Under the pieces are notes generated by a model that did no database searches, was not told the origin of the DNA, and worked only from the letters and a program-made list of their open reading frames with translations. This document shows, piece by piece, positions 42,016 through 50,151 of a stretch of 51,526 nucleotides of DNA. The DNA lies in contig MNUR01000111.1 in the NCBI GenBank assembly GCA_001871115.1, positions 1 to 51,526 of the forward strand, given 5' to 3'. The stretch is from Elusimicrobia bacterium CG1_02_56_21 (lineage in GTDB: Bacteria > Elusimicrobiota > Elusimicrobia > Elusimicrobiales > UBA9959). The translations under genes were made by a program, and so were the position numbers. Position 1 is the stretch's first letter, and every line of letters starts with the position of its first letter.

Positions 42016-42825
42016 TCAGGACTTTTTAAGATAATTCATATGCGCGCCGTCGCGCTTGTAGTGCAGCTTCATTATCTCGGCCAGCACGGAAACGGCTATT
42101 TCCCCGGGTGTCTTGCCGCCCAGGTTAAGACCTACGGGAGCATGCACCCTTTTATCCTTCAGGGGATAGATCTTTTTTTTACCCAGGAGGCGGAAGATCT
42201 CGCCTACCTTTTCTTTGCTGCCTATCATCCCGATATAGGCCGCCGGGGTTTTCAGCACGGCTTCGAGGCATTCCCGGTCCAGAGCGTGGCCGCGGGTCAG
42301 GATCACGGCGTAAGTGTCCTTGTCCGGCGCAGCGATTTTCACGGCCTTATCCGGCGGCTCATTGATCACCGCGCGCGCGCCCGGGAAGCGCTCCGCGTTC
42401 GCGAATTCCTTCCGGTCGTCCGCAACCGCGTAAGGGTAACCCGCCAGGCCGCAGGCCTCGGCTATCTTAACTCCTACGTGGCCTCCGCCAAGGATCAAAA
42501 CCTTCAGGGCGTCTTTGTAGACGTCTATGTAGACTTCCATCTTTCCCATGCAGATCATGCCAGTATTCCCTCCGGGCTTCAGGTCGAAAACGAATTTTCC
42601 GCCCTCGCCTTTCTTAAGGCAGGCGACGGCCTGCTTTATAGTTATAGCCTCTATTGAGCCTCCGCCTATCGTGCCCGCTATGGAGCCGTCGGAGTAAACG
42701 ATCATTTTGGCGCCGGCTTCCCTGGGAGTAGAGCCGCCCACGGCGATAACTGTCACCAAGGCCGCGCTGCGGCCGGAGTCGAGCGCGTCCGAAAGCAGTT
42801 TAATGATGCTTTTAGATTCTTTCAT
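42016..42825 (-). CDS. xdhC: XdhC/CoxI-family molybdoenzyme maturation protein
   Basis: A 269-residue chaperone that sulfurates or inserts the Mo cofactor into xanthine-dehydrogenase-type enzymes. The N-terminal XdhC_CoxI domain shows ALVTVIAVGGSTPREAGAKM and GTIGGGSIEAITIKQA, plus a Cys in GMICMGKMEVYID. The C-terminal Rossmann-like domain shows LILGGGHVGVKIAEA, AVILTRGHALDRECL and AAYIGMIGSKEK. It lies directly upstream of the copy 2 large subunit gene and should serve one or both hydroxylases. Confidence 0.94.
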   Translation of the reverse strand: MKESKSIIKLLSDALDSGRSAALVTVIAVGGSTPREAGAKMIVYSDGSIAGTIGGGSIEAITIKQAVACLKKGEGGKFVFDLKPGGNTGMICMGKMEVYIDVYKDALKVLILGGGHVGVKIAEACGLAGYPYAVADDRKEFANAERFPGARAVINEPPDKAVKIAAPDKDTYAVILTRGHALDRECLEAVLKTPAAYIGMIGSKEKVGEIFRLLGKKKIYPLKDKRVHAPVGLNLGGKTPGEIAVSVLAEIMKLHYKRDGAHMNYLKKS

Positions 42826-42848
42826 GTAAATAATTCTACCAAATTGGT

Positions 42849-44372
42849 TCAGGCCACTTTGTAAATTTCTACTGCTTCTCTCTTTCCCTTCAGCGCGGCA
42901 TTGCCGAGGGACTCAAAAACAACTCTCCCCCCAAGCGAAGCCCGCGCTCTTTCAACTGCGGGACCGCTGACCAGGATGTCCGTTTTAAAGTCCTTGGTCC
43001 TGGACTCAAGCCTGGCCGCGATATTTACCGTATCCCCGATAAATGTATATTCAAGCCTGAAAGCCGTGCCGATATTTCCGCCCACAAGCTTGCCGGCATG
43101 TATGCCTATGCCGAAATCAACTATGCCGGGAGACTTTTTAAAAGCGTTAAACTCGGCCAGGGCTTTGCGCATCCCCAGCGCCGCGCGCACCGCATCCGCC
43201 GCGTAGTCTTCCGAACCCAGCAGCGGGGTATAGATAGCCATAACGGCGTCGCCCATGAATTTATTTATCACCCCTTTATTGGCGGTTATAGGCGGGGTTA
43301 TGTAATGAAAATAGCTGTTGAGGAAATCAACCAGTTCCGAGGCCGCGAGCTTTTCGCTGAGCGGCGTGAAGTTCCTGATATCGCAGAACATTACGGCCGC
43401 TTCCATGTCCTCGCCGCCGAGGTTGACCTTCTTGTTCTTTATCAGCTCCCGGGCTATTTCTATGGAAAGATATTTGCCGAAGGTGTCCTGCAGCTCTTCG
43501 CGCTCTTTAAGACCGTCCACCATCTCGTTAAAACCGGCCTTAAGATTAGCTATCTCGTCGGAAAAATAAATGCGTGTTTTCACGTATTCCCCTCCGGCTA
43601 CGCGCTTCATCTTGGTGATAAGCCCGTCCAGGGGAACCTGTATGCCGCTATAGATGCTGGAAATACCGTTGAGCAGGAGCGCTGCCGAAATAAACAGCAT
43701 CATAACGAGTTCACTTGAAAAAGAGTCCCAGGGAACGCGGTTTACAAAAGCTGTATAAATAAGCAGGAAAGGCAAAATAGCGAAGCCTGCTATCAAAGTC
43801 GATATTCTCAGGTAGATAGGCAGCGAAAAGCCCGGCCTGAGCGTGGAGAGTTCTGCCGGGGAATAAAGCGCCTCCATCAGGTACTTCTGCTTGGACAAGT
43901 GAGCGTCTATATAGACTACGACCAGGGCCGCCTGTGCCATGAAAGCAACCGCGGCGGCGGCGAATTCCGCCGGCTGTATTTTGCCGGGGAGCAGGGCGGA
44001 GATGACCAGGTTCAGCCCCTGCACTATTACTATCATCAGAAAAGCGTCCCTGTAAATATTGCCCAGCCGCAGCCGTATTTTATTTTTCAGTTTTTCATCG
44101 GGATTTTTGATATACAAATGCGCCGGCCGGCCCCAGAGATAAACGAGCAGGGTCATTATGCCGAAAGCGAAACCGAAATCCGCCCCGAAAGCCTCCGTGC
44201 CGGCATTTATCCTCACCAGTGAGCCGTTCCCTCCGGGATGACCGGTCAGGGCCGCCATGGCCATCCTGAAAAAAACGGAGTTAACTACAGCCAGGATAAG
44301 CGGGACGGATAATATCCTGAAGAACTCGTCCATCTTTTTCTTCTCAGCAGCCTTATCGGTGGCCTTGGTCAT
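42849..44372 (-). CDS. Class III adenylate cyclase with six-helix membrane domain and HAMP
   Basis: A 507-residue membrane protein. About six helices (residues 15-245; for example FGFAFGIMTLLVYLWG and LVMMLFISAALLLNGISS) are followed by a HAMP-like linker (GLITKMKRVAGGEYVKTRI) and a cyclase domain from about 315. Both metal Asp residues are present (VMFCDIRNFTPLSE and NKFMGDAVMAIYTP). The purine-specifying Lys (INKFMGD) and the FIGDTVNIAARLES block point to ATP, hence cAMP. The start ATG has AGGAGA upstream, within the end of the MocA gene (20-base overlap). No cAMP receptor gene lies in the window. Its presence among Mo-hydroxylase genes is unexpected. Confidence 0.9.
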   Translation of the reverse strand: MTKATDKAAEKKKMDEFFRILSVPLILAVVNSVFFRMAMAALTGHPGGNGSLVRINAGTEAFGADFGFAFGIMTLLVYLWGRPAHLYIKNPDEKLKNKIRLRLGNIYRDAFLMIVIVQGLNLVISALLPGKIQPAEFAAAAVAFMAQAALVVVYIDAHLSKQKYLMEALYSPAELSTLRPGFSLPIYLRISTLIAGFAILPFLLIYTAFVNRVPWDSFSSELVMMLFISAALLLNGISSIYSGIQVPLDGLITKMKRVAGGEYVKTRIYFSDEIANLKAGFNEMVDGLKEREELQDTFGKYLSIEIARELIKNKKVNLGGEDMEAAVMFCDIRNFTPLSEKLAASELVDFLNSYFHYITPPITANKGVINKFMGDAVMAIYTPLLGSEDYAADAVRAALGMRKALAEFNAFKKSPGIVDFGIGIHAGKLVGGNIGTAFRLEYTFIGDTVNIAARLESRTKDFKTDILVSGPAVERARASLGGRVVFESLGNAALKGKREAVEIYKVA

Positions 44373-44994
44373 TTTTATCTCCTGATTCTTTTACATCGCT
44401 TGTCCGCAGTTGTTCATATTGCTCCGGAGTGTCGAAATCCCGGATTATTTCAGTATCCTTCACTTCCAGGTCAAAGATCTTTACCGAAGGGTGATGCGTT
44501 ACCCAGTGCAGACCCTTCTCCGGCGGACCCTCGAAGCAAAGCTGCTTATGCGCCGCAGGGATAAGGATAGGATGCCCGCGCTTCAGGCGGGAATCAGAAG
44601 CGCGGAAGGCGCGAGGGATCACTATGGAATCTTTATTTGAAAGCCAGGAGTCTATGACTTTTTCATAGGTATCCGGATCTATCGTGGGCTGGTCAGCCAG
44701 GCAGACCATGAAGCCCTCGGAAAATTCGGAGATATCTTTTAGCCCGGCTCGCAGCGAGGAAAGCTGGCCATGCTCCGGGTTTGCGTTCACGGTAACTTTC
44801 TCCCCCGCCGGAACCCAGCCGGCGAGTATTTCATGAGAGGCCCGGCCCAGAACCGCCACCCTGTCCTTCACCCCGGCCCTGCGCAGAGCGTCGCAGACAT
44901 GCTCTATAAAGGGCTTACCCCTCCATTGGAGCAGGGCTTTAGGCCGCCCCATCCTGGAAGATTCTCCCGCCGCGAGAATAATTGCAGATATCAT
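44353..44994 (-). CDS. mocA: MocA-type molybdenum cofactor cytidylyltransferase
   Basis: A 213-residue nucleotidyltransferase with the MobA/MocA fold. The N-terminal AIILAAGESSRMGRPKALLQ motif binds the nucleotide; FMVCLADQPTID carries the metal-binding Asp. The form GRPKALL with Lys and the acidic pattern agree with the MocA/YgfJ group, which attaches CMP to molybdopterin for xanthine-dehydrogenase-type enzymes. The position next to XdhC and the hydroxylases supports this. The related MobA (GMP) role is less likely but not excluded. Confidence 0.85.
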   Translation of the reverse strand: MISAIILAAGESSRMGRPKALLQWRGKPFIEHVCDALRRAGVKDRVAVLGRASHEILAGWVPAGEKVTVNANPEHGQLSSLRAGLKDISEFSEGFMVCLADQPTIDPDTYEKVIDSWLSNKDSIVIPRAFRASDSRLKRGHPILIPAAHKQLCFEGPPEKGLHWVTHHPSVKIFDLEVKDTEIIRDFDTPEQYEQLRTSDVKESGDKNDQGHR

Positions 44995-45022
44995 ATTTCA
45001 AATCAGTACAAAACGCGCCTGG

Positions 45023-46126
45023 TTAATCCCCGAAACTTATCCCGAGGTCCCTGGCCGTAGCAATTGTGTCGCAATCCAGCGGGACTATCTTCATCCGGCT
45101 GGTCGCTTCTTTAAGCGGCACATAGCGCACTGTAGGCGGGTCCAGCGCCACCATCACCCCGGACTGTCCTTCCTCCAGGGCGCGGACAGCCGCAGCGCCA
45201 AAACGCAGCGAGATAAGCCGGTCAAAAGTAGTAGGGCTGCCGCCGCGAAGCAGATGCCCCAGAACTACAGTACGGCATTCTTTGCCGACTAGCGGCTCCA
45301 GCTCCTTTGCCAGACGCTCTCCGGCGCCTCCCAGCTTCTCAGCACGGCCGAGCTCCTTGCTGACCACTGAAAGCCCGCCGCCAAGCGGCTTGGCGCCCTC
45401 GGCCACTACAACTATCGCATAATGCTTGCCGCGCTTGGGCCTTTCCCTGAGTGCAGCAGCGACTTTATTAATATCGTACGGGATCTCGGGAATCAAAATC
45501 GCGTCAGCATTCCCCGAGACTCCGGCATTGAGGGCTATCCAGCCGGCATAACGGCCCATCACTTCAACTACCATCACCCGGCGATGGGCGTCCGCGGTGG
45601 AATGCAGGCGGTCAAGGCATTCAGTGGCGAAAGAGACGGCGGTATCAAAACCGAAGGTTACTACAGTCTTGTCCAGGTCATTGTCTATGGTCTTGGGAAC
45701 CCCTATGGTCGGCAGGCCCTTCTCTGAAAGGATATTGGCGATACCGAGCGAACCGTCCCCGCCCACCGCTACCAGAGCGTCTATCTTATTCTTCCTGAAG
45801 CATTCCACCAGCTCGCCGGTACGGTCTTTCTCGTACATCTTCCCGTCCGGGCCCATAGTCGGGTATTTGGCGGGATTTCCTTTATTGGTCGTGCCCAGTA
45901 TGGTTCCGCCCAGATGGGTTATCCCCCGCACGGCGGCGCGGGTCAGGAGGATAAGCCCCCCTTCCGGATAGTCCTCCGGCTTCATCAGCCCGTTATAGCC
46001 GTCCCTTATTCCGAAGCATTCTATACCCCGGTTAAGCGCGGAAACAACCACCGCCCTTATGACGGCGTTAAGCCCCGGCGCGTCCCCGCCGCCGGTATTG
46101 ATAGCTATCTTTTTAATTTTCCCCAT
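45023..46126 (-). CDS. 6-phosphofructokinase, PfkA family (probably ATP-dependent)
   Basis: A 367-residue glycolytic kinase for fructose-6-phosphate. Landmarks are INTGGGDAPGLNAVIRA, the catalytic GVPKTIDNDLDKT, RVMVVEVMGRYAGWIALNAG, and LGHLLRGGSPTTFDR. Phosphate-donor residues are mixed. The GGDGS motif has Gly (Escherichia coli position 104), as in ATP enzymes; PKTIDND has Lys (position 124), common in PPi enzymes and in some ATP enzymes. With Gly at 104, ATP is the more likely donor. It lies 15 bases downstream of the 8-oxoguanine-deaminase-like gene and 28 upstream of mocA, an unusual place for a glycolytic gene. Confidence 0.92.
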   Translation of the reverse strand: MGKIKKIAINTGGGDAPGLNAVIRAVVVSALNRGIECFGIRDGYNGLMKPEDYPEGGLILLTRAAVRGITHLGGTILGTTNKGNPAKYPTMGPDGKMYEKDRTGELVECFRKNKIDALVAVGGDGSLGIANILSEKGLPTIGVPKTIDNDLDKTVVTFGFDTAVSFATECLDRLHSTADAHRRVMVVEVMGRYAGWIALNAGVSGNADAILIPEIPYDINKVAAALRERPKRGKHYAIVVVAEGAKPLGGGLSVVSKELGRAEKLGGAGERLAKELEPLVGKECRTVVLGHLLRGGSPTTFDRLISLRFGAAAVRALEEGQSGVMVALDPPTVRYVPLKEATSRMKIVPLDCDTIATARDLGISFGD

Positions 46127-46141
46127 TCCCCCCCCCGGTTT

Positions 46142-47512
46142 TTAACAGCCGGCTTTCCTGTAAAGCGCGGCCGCGGCTTTATTTGCGCGCTCCGCCAGCT
46201 TGAATTCATCCACGTTCACAAGGCGGCCGTTTTTAACCACCACCCTGCCGTTTACAATAGTATATTTTGTCCGGTGCGAAGAACCGCAGAAAAGCAGCGA
46301 AGCCAGCGGGTCAGACTTGGAACCGGCGAAATCCAGGCCGCTAACGTCGAAAACAGCTATGTCGGCGGCTTTACCCGGTTCTATGGAGCCGATATCATTG
46401 CGGCCAAGCACGGAGGCGCCGCCATGTGTCGCCAGCTTAAAAGCGTCGCGCGCGGGCATGGACTCCACTCCCGCTTTTACGCGCTGCGCCAGCATGGCCT
46501 GGCGTATCTCGCCCAGCATGTCGGAAGAATCATTGGAGGCGGAACCATCTACCGCCAGCCCTACAGGGACCCTATGTTTAAGGAACATCCGTATCGGCGC
46601 TATGCCGGAACCAAGGCGCAGATTGGAGCAGGGGCAATGGGCGACCCCGGTACGCGTCCGGCCCATTTTTTTGGCCTCGGCCTCATTAATATACACGCAG
46701 TGGGCGAACCAGGCATTACCCTCGGTTACCCAGCCTACGGACTCCATATAATCGAGAGGGCGCATCTTGAAAAGTTTTTTACAGAAAGCCTCTTCATCTA
46801 TGGTTTCGGCCAGGTGGGTATGCATCCGCACCCCCCATTTCTTGGCCATCACGGCGGTAAGCTTCAGGAGTTCCGTGGTGACGGAGAACGGAGAGCAGGG
46901 GGCCAGCGCCACGCGGGTCATGGCGAATTTCTGCGCGTCGTGGAATTTATTAACCAGCCGCTCGCAGTCTTTCATTATAAAATCTTCGGTCTGCACTACG
47001 CTGTCCGGGGGCAGGCCGCCGTTGGAGCGCCCGCGGGACATTGAGCCGCGCGTGGCATGGAAACGTATCCCCAGCTCCCTGGCCGCTTCTATCTGGGTGT
47101 CTATAAAGAAGCCGCTGTCTTTTTTAGGAAAAAGATAAAGATGGTCCGAACTGGCGGTGCAGCCTGTCAGGAGCAGCTCGCCCAGGCCCACCTGCGTGCT
47201 GGCGTAAACCGCCTCCGGGTTGATATGCTTCCAGATATCGTAAAGATAGATCAGCCAGTCGAAGAGCTTGGCGTCCTGCACCTTGGGAAGGTTGCGGGTA
47301 AGCGTCTGGTAAAGGTGGTGGTGGGTATTTACAAAGCCGGGCAGGACCACGCAGTTCTTGGCGTCAATTACAGAGTCGGCCTTGACCTTGAGGTTTTTGC
47401 CCACTCTCTTGATTTCGCGGCCCTCAATATACACGTCCCCGCCCTTTATCTCGCGGCCTTTGCCGTCCATAGTAGCCAGCACCAGAGCGTTCTTAATTAA
47501 GAGGGTTTTCAT
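46142..47512 (-). CDS. 8-oxoguanine-deaminase-like amidohydrolase
   Basis: A 456-residue metal-dependent hydrolase of the ATZ/TRZ subgroup. Metal ligands are visible in LPGFVNTHHHLYQTLTRNL (HxH), RMHTHLAET, WFAHCVYI and VGLAVDGSASND. The block FHATRGSMSRGRSNGGLPPD and the overall order match 8-oxoguanine deaminases, which turn 8-oxoguanine into uric acid, better than SsnA or guanine deaminase. Other related aminohydrolases of N-heterocycles remain possible. AGGAT precedes the ATG at 47512. It is the first gene of the minus-strand run and is divergent from the DPD-like gene across a 180-base region that holds a repeat. Confidence 0.82.
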   Translation of the reverse strand: MKTLLIKNALVLATMDGKGREIKGGDVYIEGREIKRVGKNLKVKADSVIDAKNCVVLPGFVNTHHHLYQTLTRNLPKVQDAKLFDWLIYLYDIWKHINPEAVYASTQVGLGELLLTGCTASSDHLYLFPKKDSGFFIDTQIEAARELGIRFHATRGSMSRGRSNGGLPPDSVVQTEDFIMKDCERLVNKFHDAQKFAMTRVALAPCSPFSVTTELLKLTAVMAKKWGVRMHTHLAETIDEEAFCKKLFKMRPLDYMESVGWVTEGNAWFAHCVYINEAEAKKMGRTRTGVAHCPCSNLRLGSGIAPIRMFLKHRVPVGLAVDGSASNDSSDMLGEIRQAMLAQRVKAGVESMPARDAFKLATHGGASVLGRNDIGSIEPGKAADIAVFDVSGLDFAGSKSDPLASLLFCGSSHRTKYTIVNGRVVVKNGRLVNVDEFKLAERANKAAAALYRKAGC

Positions 47513-47528
47513 GGTAGATCCTATTTTT

Positions 47529-47620
47529 GAGGACTAGAGGATCGTAAGACCGGAGGATTAGTTTTTTAAGGTTAGCATACCTTCTGGCCAGTCCTCTAAT
47601 CCTCCGATCCTCTGATCCTC
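47529..47620. repeat. Imperfect palindromic dispersed repeat, copy B
   Basis: This 92-base element has GAGGACTAGAGGATCG-type words on the left and TCCTCTAATCCTCCGATC-type words on the right around a 25-base centre. It aligns with the reverse complement of copy A at 20825-20915. It fills half of the divergent promoter region between the 8-oxoguanine-deaminase-like gene and the DPD-like gene, ending 16 bases from the former's ATG. The remaining AT-rich part (47621-47647) may hold the rightward promoter. Confidence 0.75.
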
Positions 47621-47692
47621 GCTGTTAATATTATAGTAAAATAAAAAATAGGCCGTGTGCGGAGCGGCACGACATTGCCAGCAGGAAAACCT

Positions 47693-50149
47693 ATGAAAAA
47701 TAAAATCACCTTTCTGACCGACGCCCAACTTAAGACCGAAGCGCAACGCTGCCTCTACTGCGAGGACAAGCCCTGCAAGACAGCCTGCCCGGCGGACTGC
47801 TCTCCCGCTGACTTCATCATGGCCGTCCGCCAGATGGAAAAGTCCGATTTCAAGCGCTCTGCCGCCCTGATAATGGGGCACAATACCTTCGGCGGCGTCT
47901 GCGGGGCCGTCTGCCCCGACTGGTTCTGCGTGAAAGCCTGCTCCCGCAAACTCTTCGACAACCCTATCAATATCCCGGCCGTACAGGCCGCCGTAGTGCA
48001 GAAAGCAAAAGAAATGGGAGTGATGCCGAAATTTATTAAAGCCAGGCCCAACGGCAGAAAAGTTGCCGTAGTAGGCGCGGGCCCGGCCGGCTTCGCCGCG
48101 GCGGGGACGCTGGCTCAGCTGGGCTACAAAGCGGATATTTTTGAAAAAGACAAAAAAGCCGGCGGCGCCTGCAATCTGATCCCCGAAGCGCGCTTCCCCA
48201 AAGAAGTCCTGCGCACTGAAATAGAATTTGTAAAAACACTGGGAAATATAACGGTTAAGACAGGTTCCGGGATAAAAGACCCCTCCTCACTGCTGAAAAA
48301 ATACGACGCGGTAATAGTGACGGCCGGAGTGGAGAAGCAGATAAAGCTGAACATCGAAGGAGAGAAGCTCGGAGTGGAAGGCCTTGAATACCTTCGCAAT
48401 TTCCGGAAATACGAAGTAAAAGGCAAAAACGTAGCCGTAATAGGCGGGGGCGCGGTGGCCGCCGACTGCGCTATGAAAGCGCTGGAGCTCGGCGCCGCCA
48501 AAGCGGAGATCTTCACCCGCAAGAACATAGGCGAGATCCAGCTTCCGGAACAGGAGCTGCGCGACATACTTAAGGCCGGAATCAATATTAACGCCAAAAG
48601 CCGGATCACCGCCATACTTAAGGGCGGGAAAGGCATAAAGATAGTCCGCCTGGACGGCAAAGCCAAAGACATTCCCGGCACGGAGCAGGCACGCACAGAC
48701 CTTTCTTTCGTAATCCTGGCCATTAAGAACATCCCGGTTTTCAGGGACCAGAAACAAAAGGGCGTTTTCCTGGCCGGTGACTGCCGCAACGGGGCGGCCA
48801 CCGTGGTGGAAGGCGCGGCCTCCGGGAAGAACGCCGCGATGGAAGCTCACGCTTTCATGCAGGGGAAAAAGGCGCCTTCCATCCCCAATAACCTCAAGAG
48901 CACGGTGCTCCTGGCCGGCCGCAATATGCTGCCGGTCTCCCTGGAGACGGATTTTTTCGGCCGCAAACTGAGTTCCCCTTTTATAATCTCGGCCTCCCCC
49001 CATTCCGACGGCTACGACCAGGTCAGACGCGCTTATGAAGCCGGCTGGCCCGGGGTGGTCATGAAGACGGCCTTCGACGGGCTGGACATACATATCCCTT
49101 CGGAGTACATGGTAACCTTCACGGAGAATACCTACGGGAATTCCGACAATGTATCAGGCCACGCTCTGGACCGTGTCTGCAAAGAGGTGGCCCGCCTGGT
49201 CAGAGAATACCCGGACAGACTGACCGCCGCCTCCACAGGCGGACCTGTGACCGGCGACGACAAAGCGGACAAGAAAGCCTGGCAGGCCAATACTCTCAAG
49301 CTGGAAAAAGCGGGCGCGATGGCGGTAGAATATTCCCTCTCCTGCCCGCAGGGCGGGGACGGGACCAAAGGGGACATAGTCTCCCAGGACCCCGAACTGG
49401 CGGCCAAGATAATAGGCTGGGTCATGGAGATCTCCGACCCCGATGTCCCCAAACTCTTCAAACTTACCGGCGCCGTCACGGCCATCTGGCAGGTAGTCAA
49501 CGCTATAAAGCAGGTTTACGCCAAATACCCCCATAAGAAAGCCGGCATCACCCTGGCAAATTCTTTCCCCGCGCTTTCCTTCCGCAAGCGGCTCTCGGGC
49601 AAAGGGCGCTGGGACGAAGGGATGGTAGTAGGCATGAGCGGAGAAGGCGTGGCCCCTATCAGCAACCTCACTATAGCCAAGGCAGTAAACCTGGGCGTTC
49701 CGATCTCCGGCAACGGCGGGCCGATGGATTACAAAGCGGCGGCGAATTTCCTGGCGCTGGGAGCGAAATCCGTACAGTTCTGCACGGTAGTCATGAAGTA
49801 CGGTTTCGGCGTTATAGACGAACTCAACTGGGGCCTCAGCCATATGCTGGAGGAGAAAGGCTTTAAATCCGTAGAGGAATTAACAGGCTGCGCCCTGCCC
49901 GGCCCGATAACCAACTTCCCGGACCTCACCCCGGTTAAGAACATACCCCAAGCGGACGCAGAACTCTGCCGCCACTGCGGGAACTGCGAGCGCTGCGGCT
50001 ACCTGGCGGTAAAGCTGGACGGCAACAAGATCCCCAGGTTCGACGCTTCCAAATGCATAGGGTGCTCGCTCTGCGTAAAAAAATGCTTCTCCGGCGCGCT
50101 GAAGATGAGGAAGCGCAAACCGGCCGAACTCAGGGTATGTCCGGAATAA
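47693..50149 (+). CDS. Dihydropyrimidine-dehydrogenase-like fused flavoprotein (PreT-PreA architecture)
   Basis: An 818-residue single chain laid out like eukaryotic DPD. Residues 15-110 hold two 4Fe-4S sites (CLYCEDKPCKTACPA; GVCGAVCPDWFCVKAC, then PINIPAVQ with the ligand Gln). Residues about 120-400 bind FAD and NAD(P)H (VAVVGAGPAGFAAAGTLAQL; VAVIGGGAVAADCAMKAL). Residues about 420-720 form an FMN TIM barrel. The tail carries two more 4Fe-4S motifs (CRHCGNCERCGY; CIGCSLCVKKC). The catalytic Cys of the SCP motif is kept (EYSLSCPQG), but the preceding substrate-binding Asn is Ser, so the substrate may not be uracil. ATG 47693 is chosen behind AGGA. An ssnA-type gene follows at 50152, two bases after its stop. 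Confidence 0.88.
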   Translation: MKNKITFLTDAQLKTEAQRCLYCEDKPCKTACPADCSPADFIMAVRQMEKSDFKRSAALIMGHNTFGGVCGAVCPDWFCVKACSRKLFDNPINIPAVQAAVVQKAKEMGVMPKFIKARPNGRKVAVVGAGPAGFAAAGTLAQLGYKADIFEKDKKAGGACNLIPEARFPKEVLRTEIEFVKTLGNITVKTGSGIKDPSSLLKKYDAVIVTAGVEKQIKLNIEGEKLGVEGLEYLRNFRKYEVKGKNVAVIGGGAVAADCAMKALELGAAKAEIFTRKNIGEIQLPEQELRDILKAGININAKSRITAILKGGKGIKIVRLDGKAKDIPGTEQARTDLSFVILAIKNIPVFRDQKQKGVFLAGDCRNGAATVVEGAASGKNAAMEAHAFMQGKKAPSIPNNLKSTVLLAGRNMLPVSLETDFFGRKLSSPFIISASPHSDGYDQVRRAYEAGWPGVVMKTAFDGLDIHIPSEYMVTFTENTYGNSDNVSGHALDRVCKEVARLVREYPDRLTAASTGGPVTGDDKADKKAWQANTLKLEKAGAMAVEYSLSCPQGGDGTKGDIVSQDPELAAKIIGWVMEISDPDVPKLFKLTGAVTAIWQVVNAIKQVYAKYPHKKAGITLANSFPALSFRKRLSGKGRWDEGMVVGMSGEGVAPISNLTIAKAVNLGVPISGNGGPMDYKAAANFLALGAKSVQFCTVVMKYGFGVIDELNWGLSHMLEEKGFKSVEELTGCALPGPITNFPDLTPVKNIPQADAELCRHCGNCERCGYLAVKLDGNKIPRFDASKCIGCSLCVKKCFSGALKMRKRKPAELRVCPE

Positions 50150-50151
50150 CT

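Noticed and set aside
45914..47044. Long plus-strand open frame opposite the 8-oxoguanine-deaminase-like gene.
   Set aside because: It is antisense to a clearly identified enzyme, has no recognisable domain and reflects high GC at third codon positions.
47693..50149. Loss of the catalytic Cys in the DPD-like protein, suggested by the altered region before QDPEL.
   Set aside because: The catalytic Cys of the family is in the SCP motif, which is intact (SLSCPQG); the changed QDPEL-side Cys is not the catalytic one.
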